Source: Lachnospiraceae bacterium
GTDB lineage: Bacteria; Bacillota; Clostridia; Lachnospirales; Lachnospiraceae
Assembly (NCBI GenBank): GCA_900766575.1
Contig: CAAFVW010000107.1
Location: 1 to 59,438 of the forward strand
Length of the DNA stretch: 59,438 nt
Direction: 5' to 3'
In this document: positions 16,411 through 25,167 of the stretch, piece by piece
Layout of the letters: every line of letters begins with the position of its first letter
Numbering within the stretch: the stretch's first letter is position 1
Notes under the pieces: model-generated
Told to the model about the DNA's origin: nothing
The model's input: only the letters and a program-made list of their open reading frames with translations
Databases searched by the model: none
Translations under genes and position numbers: made by a program

Positions 16411-17262
16411 TTATACGGTTCCGGAGATCACCAGCGTGCTGACACCAGGGTTGATCCCCCACGCTCCCGTAGTGGGATCCTGGGTGTAAGTCGCTGCGGG
16501 TACCGTAATACCTCCAGCGGTTCCGGTAAATAATCCGGTAATCGTATCATACGTATAGTTTGTTCCCTCTGCCCATGCAGCCCCATTAAAATTCACAGAC
16601 AGATTCTCCAATACAGGATTAAAGGTATCCGTGATCACGACACCGGTAGCTGCATCCGCTGCGGTATTACCCAGATTCTGTATCAGGAACGTATATGTCA
16701 ATGTTCCATTCTCTGTCACAGGTACGGGGCTGACAGACTTTGTGATCGTAAGAAGCGGTCCGCTTGCCGCATTTACTGTCTCGTTCACAGTAACAGGAGT
16801 GATCCCTGCCCCGGTAATCGTCGCCGTATTCGTAATGGATGCCTCTGCTGCCAGCGGCGCATAAGAGTTCACCTCAGCCTCATAGGTAAGTGTCACATTA
16901 CCTCCCGCAGGCACGGTAATTCCCGTGATTGTCAGAGGAGGTCCTGCCGTTACAGCCGGTGTTGCCTGTAAAATTCCATTTGCATAGTATTTTACTGTTC
17001 CCGGAATATACGTCAGAGGTGTCAGTTCTCTGGCATTAAACAAATACTCTCCCAGATTATCCGTTACGGTTATTCCGTTAAATGCTGTAGTGCCTGAGTT
17101 CACAATACTGATCACATACGTCACATTTTCATTCTGCCCATAGGTATCACGCACTGCTGTCTTGGTTGCAGACAATACCTCCGTGATCTCACCCACTGCT
17201 ATATTAGAGTTTGTAATCTCATTTCCATAGCGAAGCTGTGCCTGATTCGTAAATCTAGCCAT
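16411..17262 (-). CDS. DUF11 repeat protein without signal peptide
   Basis: A 283-aa protein rich in Thr, Val, Ala and Gly and without cysteine. It contains DUF11-type Ig-like beta repeats: around residues 30-75 (TYVISIVNSGTTAFNGITVTD) and 168-215 (LTYTFLIQNLGNTAADAA, VVITDTFNP), with an intermediate region about 100-145 (VPAGGNVTLTYEAEV). DUF11 domains usually occur in secreted or surface proteins, but no signal peptide, anchor or TM segment is visible at either end. It stands alone, with its promoter presumably in 17263-17320. Function unknown. Confidence 0.8.
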   Translation of the reverse strand: MARFTNQAQLRYGNEITNSNIAVGEITEVLSATKTAVRDTYGQNENVTYVISIVNSGTTAFNGITVTDNLGEYLFNARELTPLTYIPGTVKYYANGILQATPAVTAGPPLTITGITVPAGGNVTLTYEAEVNSYAPLAAEASITNTATITGAGITPVTVNETVNAASGPLLTITKSVSPVPVTENGTLTYTFLIQNLGNTAADAATGVVITDTFNPVLENLSVNFNGAAWAEGTNYTYDTITGLFTGTAGGITVPAATYTQDPTTGAWGINPGVSTLVISGTV

Positions 17263-17429
17263 ATATCTTTGTATCCTTTCATTGTATTTGGGTTTACTAT
17301 AATATATGACTGCTTTAGAGAAAGTTGACGGATTCTGTCACTGCATTTCTTGACTTTCCTCTGCCACCTCCGTATGATGGAATCACAGGCATTCTCCGGT
17401 CCTGCCTTGGAAAATAATGAGGATTCAAC

Positions 17430-17639
17430 ATGAAGAAAAAAGTATTTAACATCATCCAGATCGGTGATAAGAGCAATCCATTAAGCCGGCTTTTCGACAT
17501 TTTTATCGCTGTGGTCATCTGTGCCAATATTCTGGTGACCTTTTTGCAGACCTTTGACGAGCTGACTTTTTTGTTCCCTGCATTTCATATCATAGAGGTC
17601 ATTACCATCCTGATCTTCTGCGTGGAATACATTCTGCGG
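17430..17639 (+). pseudogene. Truncated voltage-gated ion channel gene (S1-S2 only)
   Basis: The first 70 codons match the N-terminus of a VIC-family potassium channel: a short cytoplasmic KKKVFNIIQIGDK, an S1-like segment LFDIFIAVVICANILVTFLQ, and an S2-like segment ending ILIFCVEYILR. After R70 the frame runs into the antisense of the leftward DUF4340 gene and stops at 17690. S3-S6 and the pore are missing. GAGGAT precedes the ATG. A deletion that fused two convergent genes is the simplest explanation. Confidence 0.7.
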
Positions 17640-18192
17640 CAGCCGTCTCTTCCGTGGTCTCCTCCACCAGGTCATCCAGCGCATAGTTGAATCCGGTAAC
17701 CACATTTGTTGTCACGGCATATACCGTCATCTCAGAAGGAAATGCAATGTAGTACTGGCTGGTCATGGAATTCAGATCCCCTACATTGATGATGACACTA
17801 CGGTCCGCTGTCTCATAGGAAATCGTGCGTTCCGGGTTCGCCAGTCCATATTGTGACATATCCGTCACGTTTTTGATCACCTGATTTACTTTCAGAGGAG
17901 CCACTTTCAACAGCATCGCTTTCAGCTTGTTCTGATTCAGATTCAGGGAATGATCCTCTGTGTAATACCAGGTATCCTCTTCTTTTTCAAAGGAATAAGT
18001 CTCCCCTTCATATACATAACTGAAACTTGTAATGTCATCATAATTCACATCCAATACCGTTTCATCCGTATCTTCCGTTACAGACGTATCCTCTGCTTCA
18101 CTTTTATTATACTGTCTGAGTCCCAGGAAGGCTGCCGCCAGCACTATCAGCGTAACCAACATCCCGATCATCTGTTTTTGTTTCTTTTTCAT
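17602..18192 (-). pseudogene. DUF4340 protein, C-terminally truncated at the same junction
   Basis: A 196-aa frame with an N-terminal TM (about 8-26), an acidic linker, and the start of a DUF4340 domain (ITSFSYVYEGETYSFEKEEDTWYY, ISYETADRSVIINVGD). Members of this family next to Gld-type transporters are normally considerably longer. About 184 residues look native; the last 12 are encoded by the antisense of the channel fragment. Its position directly after the permease-auxiliary gene matches the usual ATPase - GldFG - DUF4340 order, so it was once the third gene of this operon. It may still make a short protein. Confidence 0.7.
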
Positions 18193-18271
18193 AGTAACCT
18201 TCTGACCTTTCTGTCTTCGTTTTCTGTCCTTATGCTTACTGCCCGGTTCTGCAAATTCTGCCTGCTTACGG

Positions 18272-20410
18272 TTATCTCTTCCGTCTGCGGAACCAGATCA
18301 CGAATCCGACGATCATGCAGCCGACAGGCAGAATCACAGTGGTCAGAAGTCCCAGCAACAGAATCTGTGCGGAATCCACTACCAGATTAGAGACATCGTA
18401 ACTCTTCACCGGAACAGATACCGAAGTCTCATGGTCTGCCATACCACTGAAGGTATTGGTAAACAATGTCAGGTTTGCACCACTGACGACGGAATTCGCA
18501 TCATCGGTAAACATCTGCTCACAGCCGTATACGATCAGTGTCGCATCTCCGTCATCCAAAGTTTTTACCGCTTCTACACCCAGTGCAAAGGGACCATCCA
18601 CATCGTTTTCTCCCTGGGAGAAATCCTGCATATTGCCGACTTCCTGCTTGGCAAAAGAGCTGTCGGAAGTTGTCAGGAAAGTATCATAGGAAATATGGCC
18701 TGTGGTCGTTTCGTCCGTGCTCTCTTCCTCCGGAACAATAATGCCCTGAGAGTACGGCAGGAACAAATATTTTTCGTAAGTACCGGAAGTATAGCTGTCG
18801 GAACTCTGGGTCGGCAGGATATAATATGGACTTCTGTAATAGCCGTTGGAGTCATTCTCTACCACCAGACCTTTGGCAACGCTCAAGTTCATATAGCTCA
18901 GAACCGCGTCAATATTCGGAGTCTCTTCATCCGTGTAACCGGTGACCAGAATGACTTTGCCGCCATTGTCCAGATAGTCGATCACCTTATCTTTATCATC
19001 GGATGAAAAATCACTGGTGGCGCCATTGATGAACAGACAGGCGGCATCATCGGGAATCGCGTCCACATCCATCAGATTCAAACTTTCGTAATCTACATTT
19101 TCCTTGTTGAGAGCAGAAGTAAACGTATTGCTCAATGTCAGTTCGTTATGTCCGGTTGTCATATAGATCTTCGGCATATCATCATTCAATACATAATCCA
19201 GGGCACTGGTAATCTGTCCTTCACCATCGTAACCGGTTGTCGTAGTATTGTAGCTGTAGGTATTGTAGTCAAAATCATAAGAAGATTCGTAAATATCACT
19301 GTAATTAATGACTTTGTTACGCTTGTCACTGACAACGATCAGGCTGTTGGTGCTGATATTGCCGGTAGTGTATTGGGTATAAAACATCGGGTTGATGGTA
19401 GGATCCACATATTCCACGGTGATATGGTCTGACAGCTCATCATATCTCTGCAGCGTCTGCCCCAGCGTGGAATCTTCGTTGTCCTTATTTACCAACACAT
19501 AAATCGTGACATCGTCCTGCATATTTTTCACATATTCCATGGTCTGATCTGTCAGGGAATACAATTTCTGGCTGGTCATGTCAATGGCCGTCCAGCTGGA
19601 AGGCATCTCACCCATAATAATATTCACGATTACTACCAGTGCCACTGCCACAGCGATCATGCCGGTGCTGTAAGCACTGAAGCTTAAATTCTTCACAGAC
19701 ATACTGTAACGGCGCTTCTGGATAGACTGTACCGTGAGAAACAGCACCAGTGCCGTAACAGATACATAATATACGATCGATGAAACATCCAGCGTACCAT
19801 TCAGCAAATTGGCAAACGGTGTATACAAATCAAAGCAGCGCAGCAGCTTCGTCAGCAGATTGCCCGTACTGGAGATAATGCTGCAAATGGAATCCATCAT
19901 ATATCCCAGGAACAGTACCACAAAAGTCAGCACTGCCGCGATCACCTGGCTCTCCGTCAGGGAAGACAGGAACAGGCCGATGGCAATGGCGGTCATTCCA
20001 AAGAGGAAATATGCCAGAATCGACAGATAGGCTTCTCCCATGGGAACACTTCCGTACTGCGCCATGATCAGCGGATAAATACAGATGATGGCTACCGGAA
20101 TGGCGAAAATAGTCAGAAGCGCCAGGAATTTTCCCATGACAATACCACCCACGGATACCGGAGCCGTGAGGATCAGCTGGTCGGTCTTGCTTCGTTTCTC
20201 CTCTGCCAGAATACGCATGGTCAGAATAGGAACCGTCAGCATAAACAGGAAAGTAACACTGGATACCACATATGCAAAATAGGGATATCCGTTCATCAGG
20301 TTATAAACACTGAAATACAACCCCAGGAAAAACAGGGTGACTGCAATAAATAAAAATCCGATAAAGGAACGGAAATAGGATTTCAGTTCTCTCTTATAAA
20401 TAGCTAACAT
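18272..20410 (-). CDS. Gld-type ABC permease fused to auxiliary (GldG-like) domain
   Basis: A 712-aa fusion. Residues about 1-235 are an ABC-2 permease with six TM segments (KRELKSYFRSFIGFLF, RILAEEKRSKTDQLILTAPVS). A further TM at about 245-270 leads into a large extracytoplasmic GldG/ABC_transp_aux domain (SLTDQTMEYVKNMQDDVTIYV, TTGHNEL, LLITG-like VILVTGYTDEE) and a C-terminal TM followed by RRRKR. In Bacteroidetes GldFG serve gliding, but in Firmicutes such fusions are generic exporters of unknown substrate. The ATPase gene ends 1 bp upstream, so they form one unit. Confidence 0.88.
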   Translation of the reverse strand: MLAIYKRELKSYFRSFIGFLFIAVTLFFLGLYFSVYNLMNGYPYFAYVVSSVTFLFMLTVPILTMRILAEEKRSKTDQLILTAPVSVGGIVMGKFLALLTIFAIPVAIICIYPLIMAQYGSVPMGEAYLSILAYFLFGMTAIAIGLFLSSLTESQVIAAVLTFVVLFLGYMMDSICSIISSTGNLLTKLLRCFDLYTPFANLLNGTLDVSSIVYYVSVTALVLFLTVQSIQKRRYSMSVKNLSFSAYSTGMIAVAVALVVIVNIIMGEMPSSWTAIDMTSQKLYSLTDQTMEYVKNMQDDVTIYVLVNKDNEDSTLGQTLQRYDELSDHITVEYVDPTINPMFYTQYTTGNISTNSLIVVSDKRNKVINYSDIYESSYDFDYNTYSYNTTTTGYDGEGQITSALDYVLNDDMPKIYMTTGHNELTLSNTFTSALNKENVDYESLNLMDVDAIPDDAACLFINGATSDFSSDDKDKVIDYLDNGGKVILVTGYTDEETPNIDAVLSYMNLSVAKGLVVENDSNGYYRSPYYILPTQSSDSYTSGTYEKYLFLPYSQGIIVPEEESTDETTTGHISYDTFLTTSDSSFAKQEVGNMQDFSQGENDVDGPFALGVEAVKTLDDGDATLIVYGCEQMFTDDANSVVSGANLTLFTNTFSGMADHETSVSVPVKSYDVSNLVVDSAQILLLGLLTTVILPVGCMIVGFVIWFRRRKR

Positions 20411-20411
20411 A

Positions 20412-21431
20412 TTATTCCGCCTCCTTTGTGGCAGCTACGTCTTCTGCCGCCTTTTTATGTCTCACAAACAAATGCTTCTTCTCAGGCTGCGAGGGTGCCA
20501 CATCTTCCGTCAGTTCCAGGAAGATATCCTCCAGAGATTTCTCCGCATGCGTCATCTGCAGAATCGGCAGTTTTGCCTCTGCCAGTGCATAGAATACCTG
20601 CTCTCTGACATCTGCATTTTCTTTGGAAATTACCTTCAGTTTGGCAATTCCTGCTTCCGCTTCCGTGTTCTCCTCCGTCCGGTCGATCTGCAGAATGCCC
20701 TGTAATGCTGCCTTCACCGCATCTATGCTTCCCTTTACTTCCAGATCCAGTTCCATAGAGCCACTCATCAGCTTCTGAAGATTCTCCGGGGAATCACTGG
20801 CTACCAGTTTGCCATGGGCAATGATCATAATGTGATCACAGACCGCACTGACTTCCGACAGGATATGGGAGCTGAGGATTACTGTATGATTCTCGCCAAG
20901 CTTCCGGATCAGGTCACGGATCTCGATAATCTGTTTCGGGTCCAGTCCTACAGTGGGCTCATCCAGAATGATGACCTCCGGGTATCCCAGAATAGCCTGC
21001 GCCAGTCCCACTCTCTGTCTGTAACCTTTGGACAGATTCTTGATCAGACGTTTCTGCATATCGGTGATCTGTGTCATTTCCATAACTTCACTGATCTGCT
21101 GTTCCCGTTCCTTTTTCGGAACTTTTTTCAGCTCTGCTACGAATTCCAGATATTCTCTGACTGTCATGTCAACATACAGAGGCGGAAGCTCCGGCAGATA
21201 GCCGATGGAACGTTTCGCCTCCTCCGGATCCTTCTGTACATCCTTGCCGTCAATGGTCACAGTCCCTTCCGTGGCTGCCAGATAACCGGTGATGATATTC
21301 ATGGTCGTGGATTTACCGGCACCGTTAGGACCCAAAAAGCCATAGATCTGTCCCTTTTCTACCTGAAAAGAGAGGTGATCTACGGCTATATGGTCTCCGT
21401 ATTTTTTTGTAAGATTGGTTACTTCTATCAT
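20412..21431 (-). CDS. ABC transporter ATP-binding protein (GldA-like)
   Basis: A 339-aa ATPase. Walker A GPNGAGKST, signature LSKGYRQRVGLAQ, Walker B VIILDEPTVGLD and the switch histidine in ILSSH are intact within about 1-220. The C-terminal ~120 residues are an extension typical of ABC-2 exporters that modulates coupling. GGGAGG lies just upstream of the ATG. It is the first gene of the unit whose permease is the Gld-type fusion, and its promoter (21489-21543) shares an operator with the MacAB-like operon. Confidence 0.93.
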   Translation of the reverse strand: MIEVTNLTKKYGDHIAVDHLSFQVEKGQIYGFLGPNGAGKSTTMNIITGYLAATEGTVTIDGKDVQKDPEEAKRSIGYLPELPPLYVDMTVREYLEFVAELKKVPKKEREQQISEVMEMTQITDMQKRLIKNLSKGYRQRVGLAQAILGYPEVIILDEPTVGLDPKQIIEIRDLIRKLGENHTVILSSHILSEVSAVCDHIMIIAHGKLVASDSPENLQKLMSGSMELDLEVKGSIDAVKAALQGILQIDRTEENTEAEAGIAKLKVISKENADVREQVFYALAEAKLPILQMTHAEKSLEDIFLELTEDVAPSQPEKKHLFVRHKKAAEDVAATKEAE

Positions 21432-21488
21432 ATTTGCCTCCCGTATATGGTGTTCTTCCCCACCTGCTGTCCTTCACACCTTAACATC

Positions 21489-21543
21489 AGTGTATGAGGA
21501 AAATGTCATAAAAAGGTGAAGCATTTGTGAAAATTGTGTGAAA
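21489..21543 (-). promoter_or_regulatory. Operator-promoter of the Gld-type ABC operon (triple TTCAC repeat)
   Basis: On the minus strand three TTCAC units occur at exact 11-bp intervals. The last abuts a weak -35 (ACCTTT, 21512-21517), followed after 17 nt by -10 TACACT (21489-21494). The plus-strand pattern AAAAGGTG, 5 nt, TTTGTGAAAATT, 1 nt, TGTG is repeated at 30508-30537. A response regulator activating from direct repeats is a reasonable inference. Confidence 0.65.
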
Positions 21544-21552
21544 CCACAAATC

Positions 21553-22506
21553 CTATATTTTGCTTATCGTCAGAGAAATACTTAGATTGCCGGCCTCTAC
21601 GGCTAGATGCAGCGGCAGCTTCGCCACCGGAATATCTTCAAAAACAAACTCCGCATCTCCGGGTTGGGAAGACTGGAACAGGAAAAGTACTCCATCCACA
21701 TAGAGCACCACCTTTTTCTGATTGCTGTAGACTGTCAGGGAGACCCGACCGTTCTCCTGCAGATGCAGGGTGGAGAAGGCCGGATACAGCACGGGGTCAC
21801 CACTCCATTTCGCCTGGTAATAGTAATATCGCTCTGTCAGGGTCCTGCCATCCGCCGAAAGTAATACCTCCTGCGATGTTTCTCCGGGTAATCCACGGTA
21901 CACCGGAATATTTCCCGACCTTATCCACAAGTCGTCTGTGAGAAATCCACGCTTTCGGCATAAATTCTGAAAGCTCCTCATTTCCGCGCTGTCCTGCCTG
22001 ATATCTCCTGCCCCGGTTCCCTGAAGTTGTATCGCATTGACTCCCATCCTGGCCAGACGTTCCAGATCACGCTCCATCTGTTCTTCCTGTGTGCCGGATT
22101 CACTGATCTGCGGCGGCAGCCGGTATCCCACGATATGCGGACAAAATTCTGCACCATTCAGGTAAACACCTTTTTTCTCTATGACACACAAATCATAAAT
22201 TGCAAGATCCTGCTGCCAACAGACTTCTCTCCCGGTTGAAAATCGCAGCCACGCCTTCACCTGATAAAGATATGGATCTCTCACTCCGTTCCACAGATGC
22301 GGACGCAATAATAATGCTGTCATCGGATCCCGGTTCCCGGGCAGATAATTTCCATAAAAAACAGGGCGGCCGCCGTTTACTGTCTCCCAGATTTCCACCC
22401 GCATCCCGGCTTCCGGGCATTCCGTCAAAATTTCCTCAGGCAGTAGGAATTCCAACTGTGCTTTCCCATTTTCCAGACGTATTTTGATTTGAAGGTCTTT
22501 TTGCAT
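21553..22506 (-). CDS. Glycoside hydrolase family 2-like protein lacking most of the catalytic barrel
   Basis: A 317-aa protein with the flanking architecture of LacZ/GH2 enzymes but not the middle. Residues about 60-110 resemble the immunoglobulin-like domain (HLWNGVRDPYLYQVKAWL). VYLNGAEFCPHIVGYRLP matches the entry to the TIM barrel, and MERDLERLARMGVNAIQLQG the first barrel helix-strand. After LCRKRGFLTDDLW the sequence jumps to a C-terminal part like that after the barrel (YYYYQAKWSGDPVLYP, VYSNQKKVVLYVDG). The catalytic acid/base and nucleophile regions are absent. The ATG at 22506 is preferred (GAGGG spacing 6). It may be a deleted enzyme or a non-catalytic carbohydrate-binding protein. 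Confidence 0.7.
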   Translation of the reverse strand: MQKDLQIKIRLENGKAQLEFLLPEEILTECPEAGMRVEIWETVNGGRPVFYGNYLPGNRDPMTALLLRPHLWNGVRDPYLYQVKAWLRFSTGREVCWQQDLAIYDLCVIEKKGVYLNGAEFCPHIVGYRLPPQISESGTQEEQMERDLERLARMGVNAIQLQGTGAGDIRQDSAEMRSFQNLCRKRGFLTDDLWIRSGNIPVYRGLPGETSQEVLLSADGRTLTERYYYYQAKWSGDPVLYPAFSTLHLQENGRVSLTVYSNQKKVVLYVDGVLFLFQSSQPGDAEFVFEDIPVAKLPLHLAVEAGNLSISLTISKI

Positions 22507-22649
22507 CTGCATCCCTCTTTTCCGATTATTTTGTGCTTTTAAAAAGAGTTTTTGCAGAATATAAAATCTTTATGCTTTTTCATAAAATGCTTGCTTCCTG
22601 GCCATCGGAGATTTACTATTTAAGAAAAAGAACGCAAAGGAGGAATCTT

Positions 22650-22994
22650 ATGCCTTTTATTAATTCTAAAATCAGTACTTCTCTCTCCGCCGAACAGGAA
22701 CAGGCTTTGAAAACCCGTCTGGGACAGGCTATTTCCATTGTTCCCGGGAAATCTGAAAACTGGCTCATGCTGGGATTTGAACCCAATTATAACTTATATT
22801 TCCGCGGAGATAACAAAGAACCTCTTGCCATGGTGGACGTCAGCGTATTCGGCGGAGAAGATGCCGCTGCTTTCTCAGCTCTGACAGCAGAAATCTGCAA
22901 GATTTTCGATGAAGTCATGGGCATTGCGCCGGACCATGTCTATATAAAATATCAGACCGTCAAATATTGGGGCTGGAACGGAGACAATATCTGA
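22650..22994 (+). CDS. MIF / phenylpyruvate tautomerase family protein
   Basis: A 114-aa protein of the macrophage migration inhibitory factor family (tautomerase superfamily, trimeric). The catalytic N-terminal proline is present as MPFINSKIST, a conserved lysine follows in IVPGKSENWLMLGF, and the C-terminal part DHVYIKYQTVKYWGWNGDN matches the family. AAAGGAGG precedes the ATG. The length equals that of mammalian MIF. No partner gene is evident: it lies between the GH2-like gene (divergent) and the ABC operon (convergent). Role unknown; bacterial MIF homologues may act as tautomerases. Confidence 0.88.
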   Translation: MPFINSKISTSLSAEQEQALKTRLGQAISIVPGKSENWLMLGFEPNYNLYFRGDNKEPLAMVDVSVFGGEDAAAFSALTAEICKIFDEVMGIAPDHVYIKYQTVKYWGWNGDNI

Positions 22995-23014
22995 AAAAGT
23001 CTCCTGTAACCTCT

Positions 23015-23692
23015 TTATTCCTGCAGTTGCCCGTCTATGATACGCACAATGCGCTTTGCAGACTGGGCAACTCCCAGATCATGGGTGATCATTACGATCG
23101 TGTTCCCCATGTCATTTAATTCCCGGAACAGCTTCAGTACTTCCTTGCCGCTGGTCTGATCCAGGGCGCCGGTAGGCTCATCTGCCAACAGGATCGCCGG
23201 CTGTCCCACCAATGCTCTGGCAATGGATACTCTCTGTTTCTGTCCACCGGACAATTCATTGGGTTTATGCCCGATTCTGTGATCCAATCCCAGCAATTTA
23301 ATGGTATTTTTGCACTTTTCCTCTGCTTCCTCATGGGTCATCCCCCGCATCAGAAGCGGCATGATGATATTCTGCATAACATTGTAGGTCGGAATCAACT
23401 GGTAGTTCTGGAAAATAAATCCGATCTTCTGATTCCGCACCTGTGTCAGGTCGTCTTCCTTCGTCTCATGGATTGCCATGCCATCCAGATAGTATTCCCC
23501 ACTGTCCATTACATCCATACAGCCGATCATATTCATCAGCGTAGTCTTACCGGAGCCGGAAGGTCCCAGGATTGCCACATATTCCCCTTTATTTACCTGA
23601 AAATTAATATCTTTCAGAATGGGGAGGCGCTCTTCTCCAAGCATATAGCCTTTATTAATATTTCTCATGGTGATCATAGAGGTCGTATCCAT
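23015..23692 (-). CDS. MacB-type ABC transporter ATP-binding protein
   Basis: A 225-aa ATPase of the LolD/MacB/FtsE group: Walker A GPSGSGKTT, signature LSGGQKQRVSIARAL, Walker B ILLADEPTGALD, and the H-loop MITHD. It energises the MacB-type permease encoded upstream. AGGAAA lies upstream of the ATG. It is the last gene of a five-gene leftward operon (three adaptors, permease, ATPase) and ends about 20 bp from the convergent MIF-like gene. Confidence 0.94.
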   Translation of the reverse strand: MDTTSMITMRNINKGYMLGEERLPILKDINFQVNKGEYVAILGPSGSGKTTLMNMIGCMDVMDSGEYYLDGMAIHETKEDDLTQVRNQKIGFIFQNYQLIPTYNVMQNIIMPLLMRGMTHEEAEEKCKNTIKLLGLDHRIGHKPNELSGGQKQRVSIARALVGQPAILLADEPTGALDQTSGKEVLKLFRELNDMGNTIVMITHDLGVAQSAKRIVRIIDGQLQE

Positions 23693-23782
23693 ATCCGTTT
23701 CCTTCCTGTTCCGACAAATTTATTTCGTCTGTCTGTCCGTGTTATTACACCTTACTTCTTATTGGCCCATTGATATTTCTGA

Positions 23783-25129
23783 TTATTCCTGATTCAATGC
23801 CTCCACCGGGATCAGTCGTGATGCTTTATACGCCGGATAGAATCCGAAGATGCTTCCCGTAAGTACGCCGAACAATAGCGACAGCACTGCTCCCTGCACG
23901 GACAGGGACACCCGGACATGGAACAATTCCACCAGCGGCGTAATTCCCAGAGAAACTAACACTCCCAATACTGCTCCTACCAGACTGGTAAAACTGGCTT
24001 CCAATAGAAACTCCAGCAAGATATCCTTTCTTGAACATCCCAGTGCCTTCAGAATACCGATTTCATTGGTTCTTTCTTTAATTGATACAAACAACACATT
24101 CATGATACCAATACCACCGACGATAAATACGATCACCGCCATGGAGATCAACAGTAATGCCAGTGTCTCGTTGGACGCGGATGCCGCATCCATCTTGCTT
24201 CCGGCATCGCTGATGGTAAATGTGGTATTGGGATAGCTGTCTTTCAGAGCACTTTCTACATTGGACATCACAGTATCCACCTGGTTCACATCCTCCGCGA
24301 TCACCGTGATCGTCGGGCTGATATTCGTTCCGGTAATGTATTTAATGCCGGTCTCATAAGGAACGTAGATTGCTGTGTCCGGGCTGATTCCTGACGCTAC
24401 GGTTCCCATCTCGGACAACACACCGGATACCACATAAGGTCGCCCGTCAATATAGATCGTACCATCGTAGGCATCATAAGCACTGCCGAAGACCTCCTTT
24501 GCCACCGTTGCTCCCAGTACACATACCTTTTCTTTACTCTCATTGTTTTCTTCCGTGAGGAAATCACCAATGGACATTTCCAGATTGCTGATCGTCGCAT
24601 AATTGTCCTCGACACCGGCAATCGTATAGTATGACGCGCTGGTCATCTCACCGCCCTCCACGGATGCCGTAGCAGAATAAGAAATGGTCGTTGCCGAGAT
24701 TCCGGAGACAAATGTCGCCAGATCATCACAATCTTCACTGGTTAACGTTACCGCTTCATTCTCTTCGGTCTCTCCGAATCCAAAGAAATCGCCGAAGTCC
24801 ATACCACCTCCGGGACCGCCAGACATACCACCGGAGAATCCGCCTCCCGGTCCGCCGCCGGTGCCTGCTACTGTGACGCTTCCGCCTCCCGGCATATCAA
24901 AAGTAAATCCTCCACTGGCACTGCTACTACTGTCGCAGGAAATATCAATGGCTCCGGCATTCAGATTTTTGAACTGTTCCGCCACTTCTTCTTTGCCGCC
25001 TGTTCCAATGGCCAACACCAGCATAATAGTGGCAGATCCTACAACGATACCGATGGAAGTCAGGATCACTTTGAATTTATTCTGTGACAGATTCAGCCAC
25101 ACCAGACGCAATATTTCAGATAATCTCAT
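23783..25129 (-). CDS. MacB-type ABC transporter permease
   Basis: A 448-aa permease with the MacB layout: an N-terminal TM (about 18-40), a large extracytoplasmic MacB_PCD domain, and three C-terminal TMs (about 320-440), with the family motif VSIKERTNEIGILKALGCS. Unusually, residues about 75-115 of the outer domain are a Gly/Met-rich low-complexity tract (GGGPGGGFSGGMSGGPGGGM), similar in composition to tracts in its adaptor proteins. It should export peptides, lipids or toxins with the adaptors. The substrate is not identifiable. Confidence 0.92.
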   Translation of the reverse strand: MRLSEILRLVWLNLSQNKFKVILTSIGIVVGSATIMLVLAIGTGGKEEVAEQFKNLNAGAIDISCDSSSSASGGFTFDMPGGGSVTVAGTGGGPGGGFSGGMSGGPGGGMDFGDFFGFGETEENEAVTLTSEDCDDLATFVSGISATTISYSATASVEGGEMTSASYYTIAGVEDNYATISNLEMSIGDFLTEENNESKEKVCVLGATVAKEVFGSAYDAYDGTIYIDGRPYVVSGVLSEMGTVASGISPDTAIYVPYETGIKYITGTNISPTITVIAEDVNQVDTVMSNVESALKDSYPNTTFTISDAGSKMDAASASNETLALLLISMAVIVFIVGGIGIMNVLFVSIKERTNEIGILKALGCSRKDILLEFLLEASFTSLVGAVLGVLVSLGITPLVELFHVRVSLSVQGAVLSLLFGVLTGSIFGFYPAYKASRLIPVEALNQE

Positions 25130-25167
25130 ATTTTACTTCTTCCCTTCCATTGACATTGATTTTCCTG

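Noticed and set aside
16411..16420. TTATACGG at the end of the DUF11 gene as an extra copy of the repeat core
   Set aside because: Only 8 bases match and the following GACAGCCGT is absent; likely chance.
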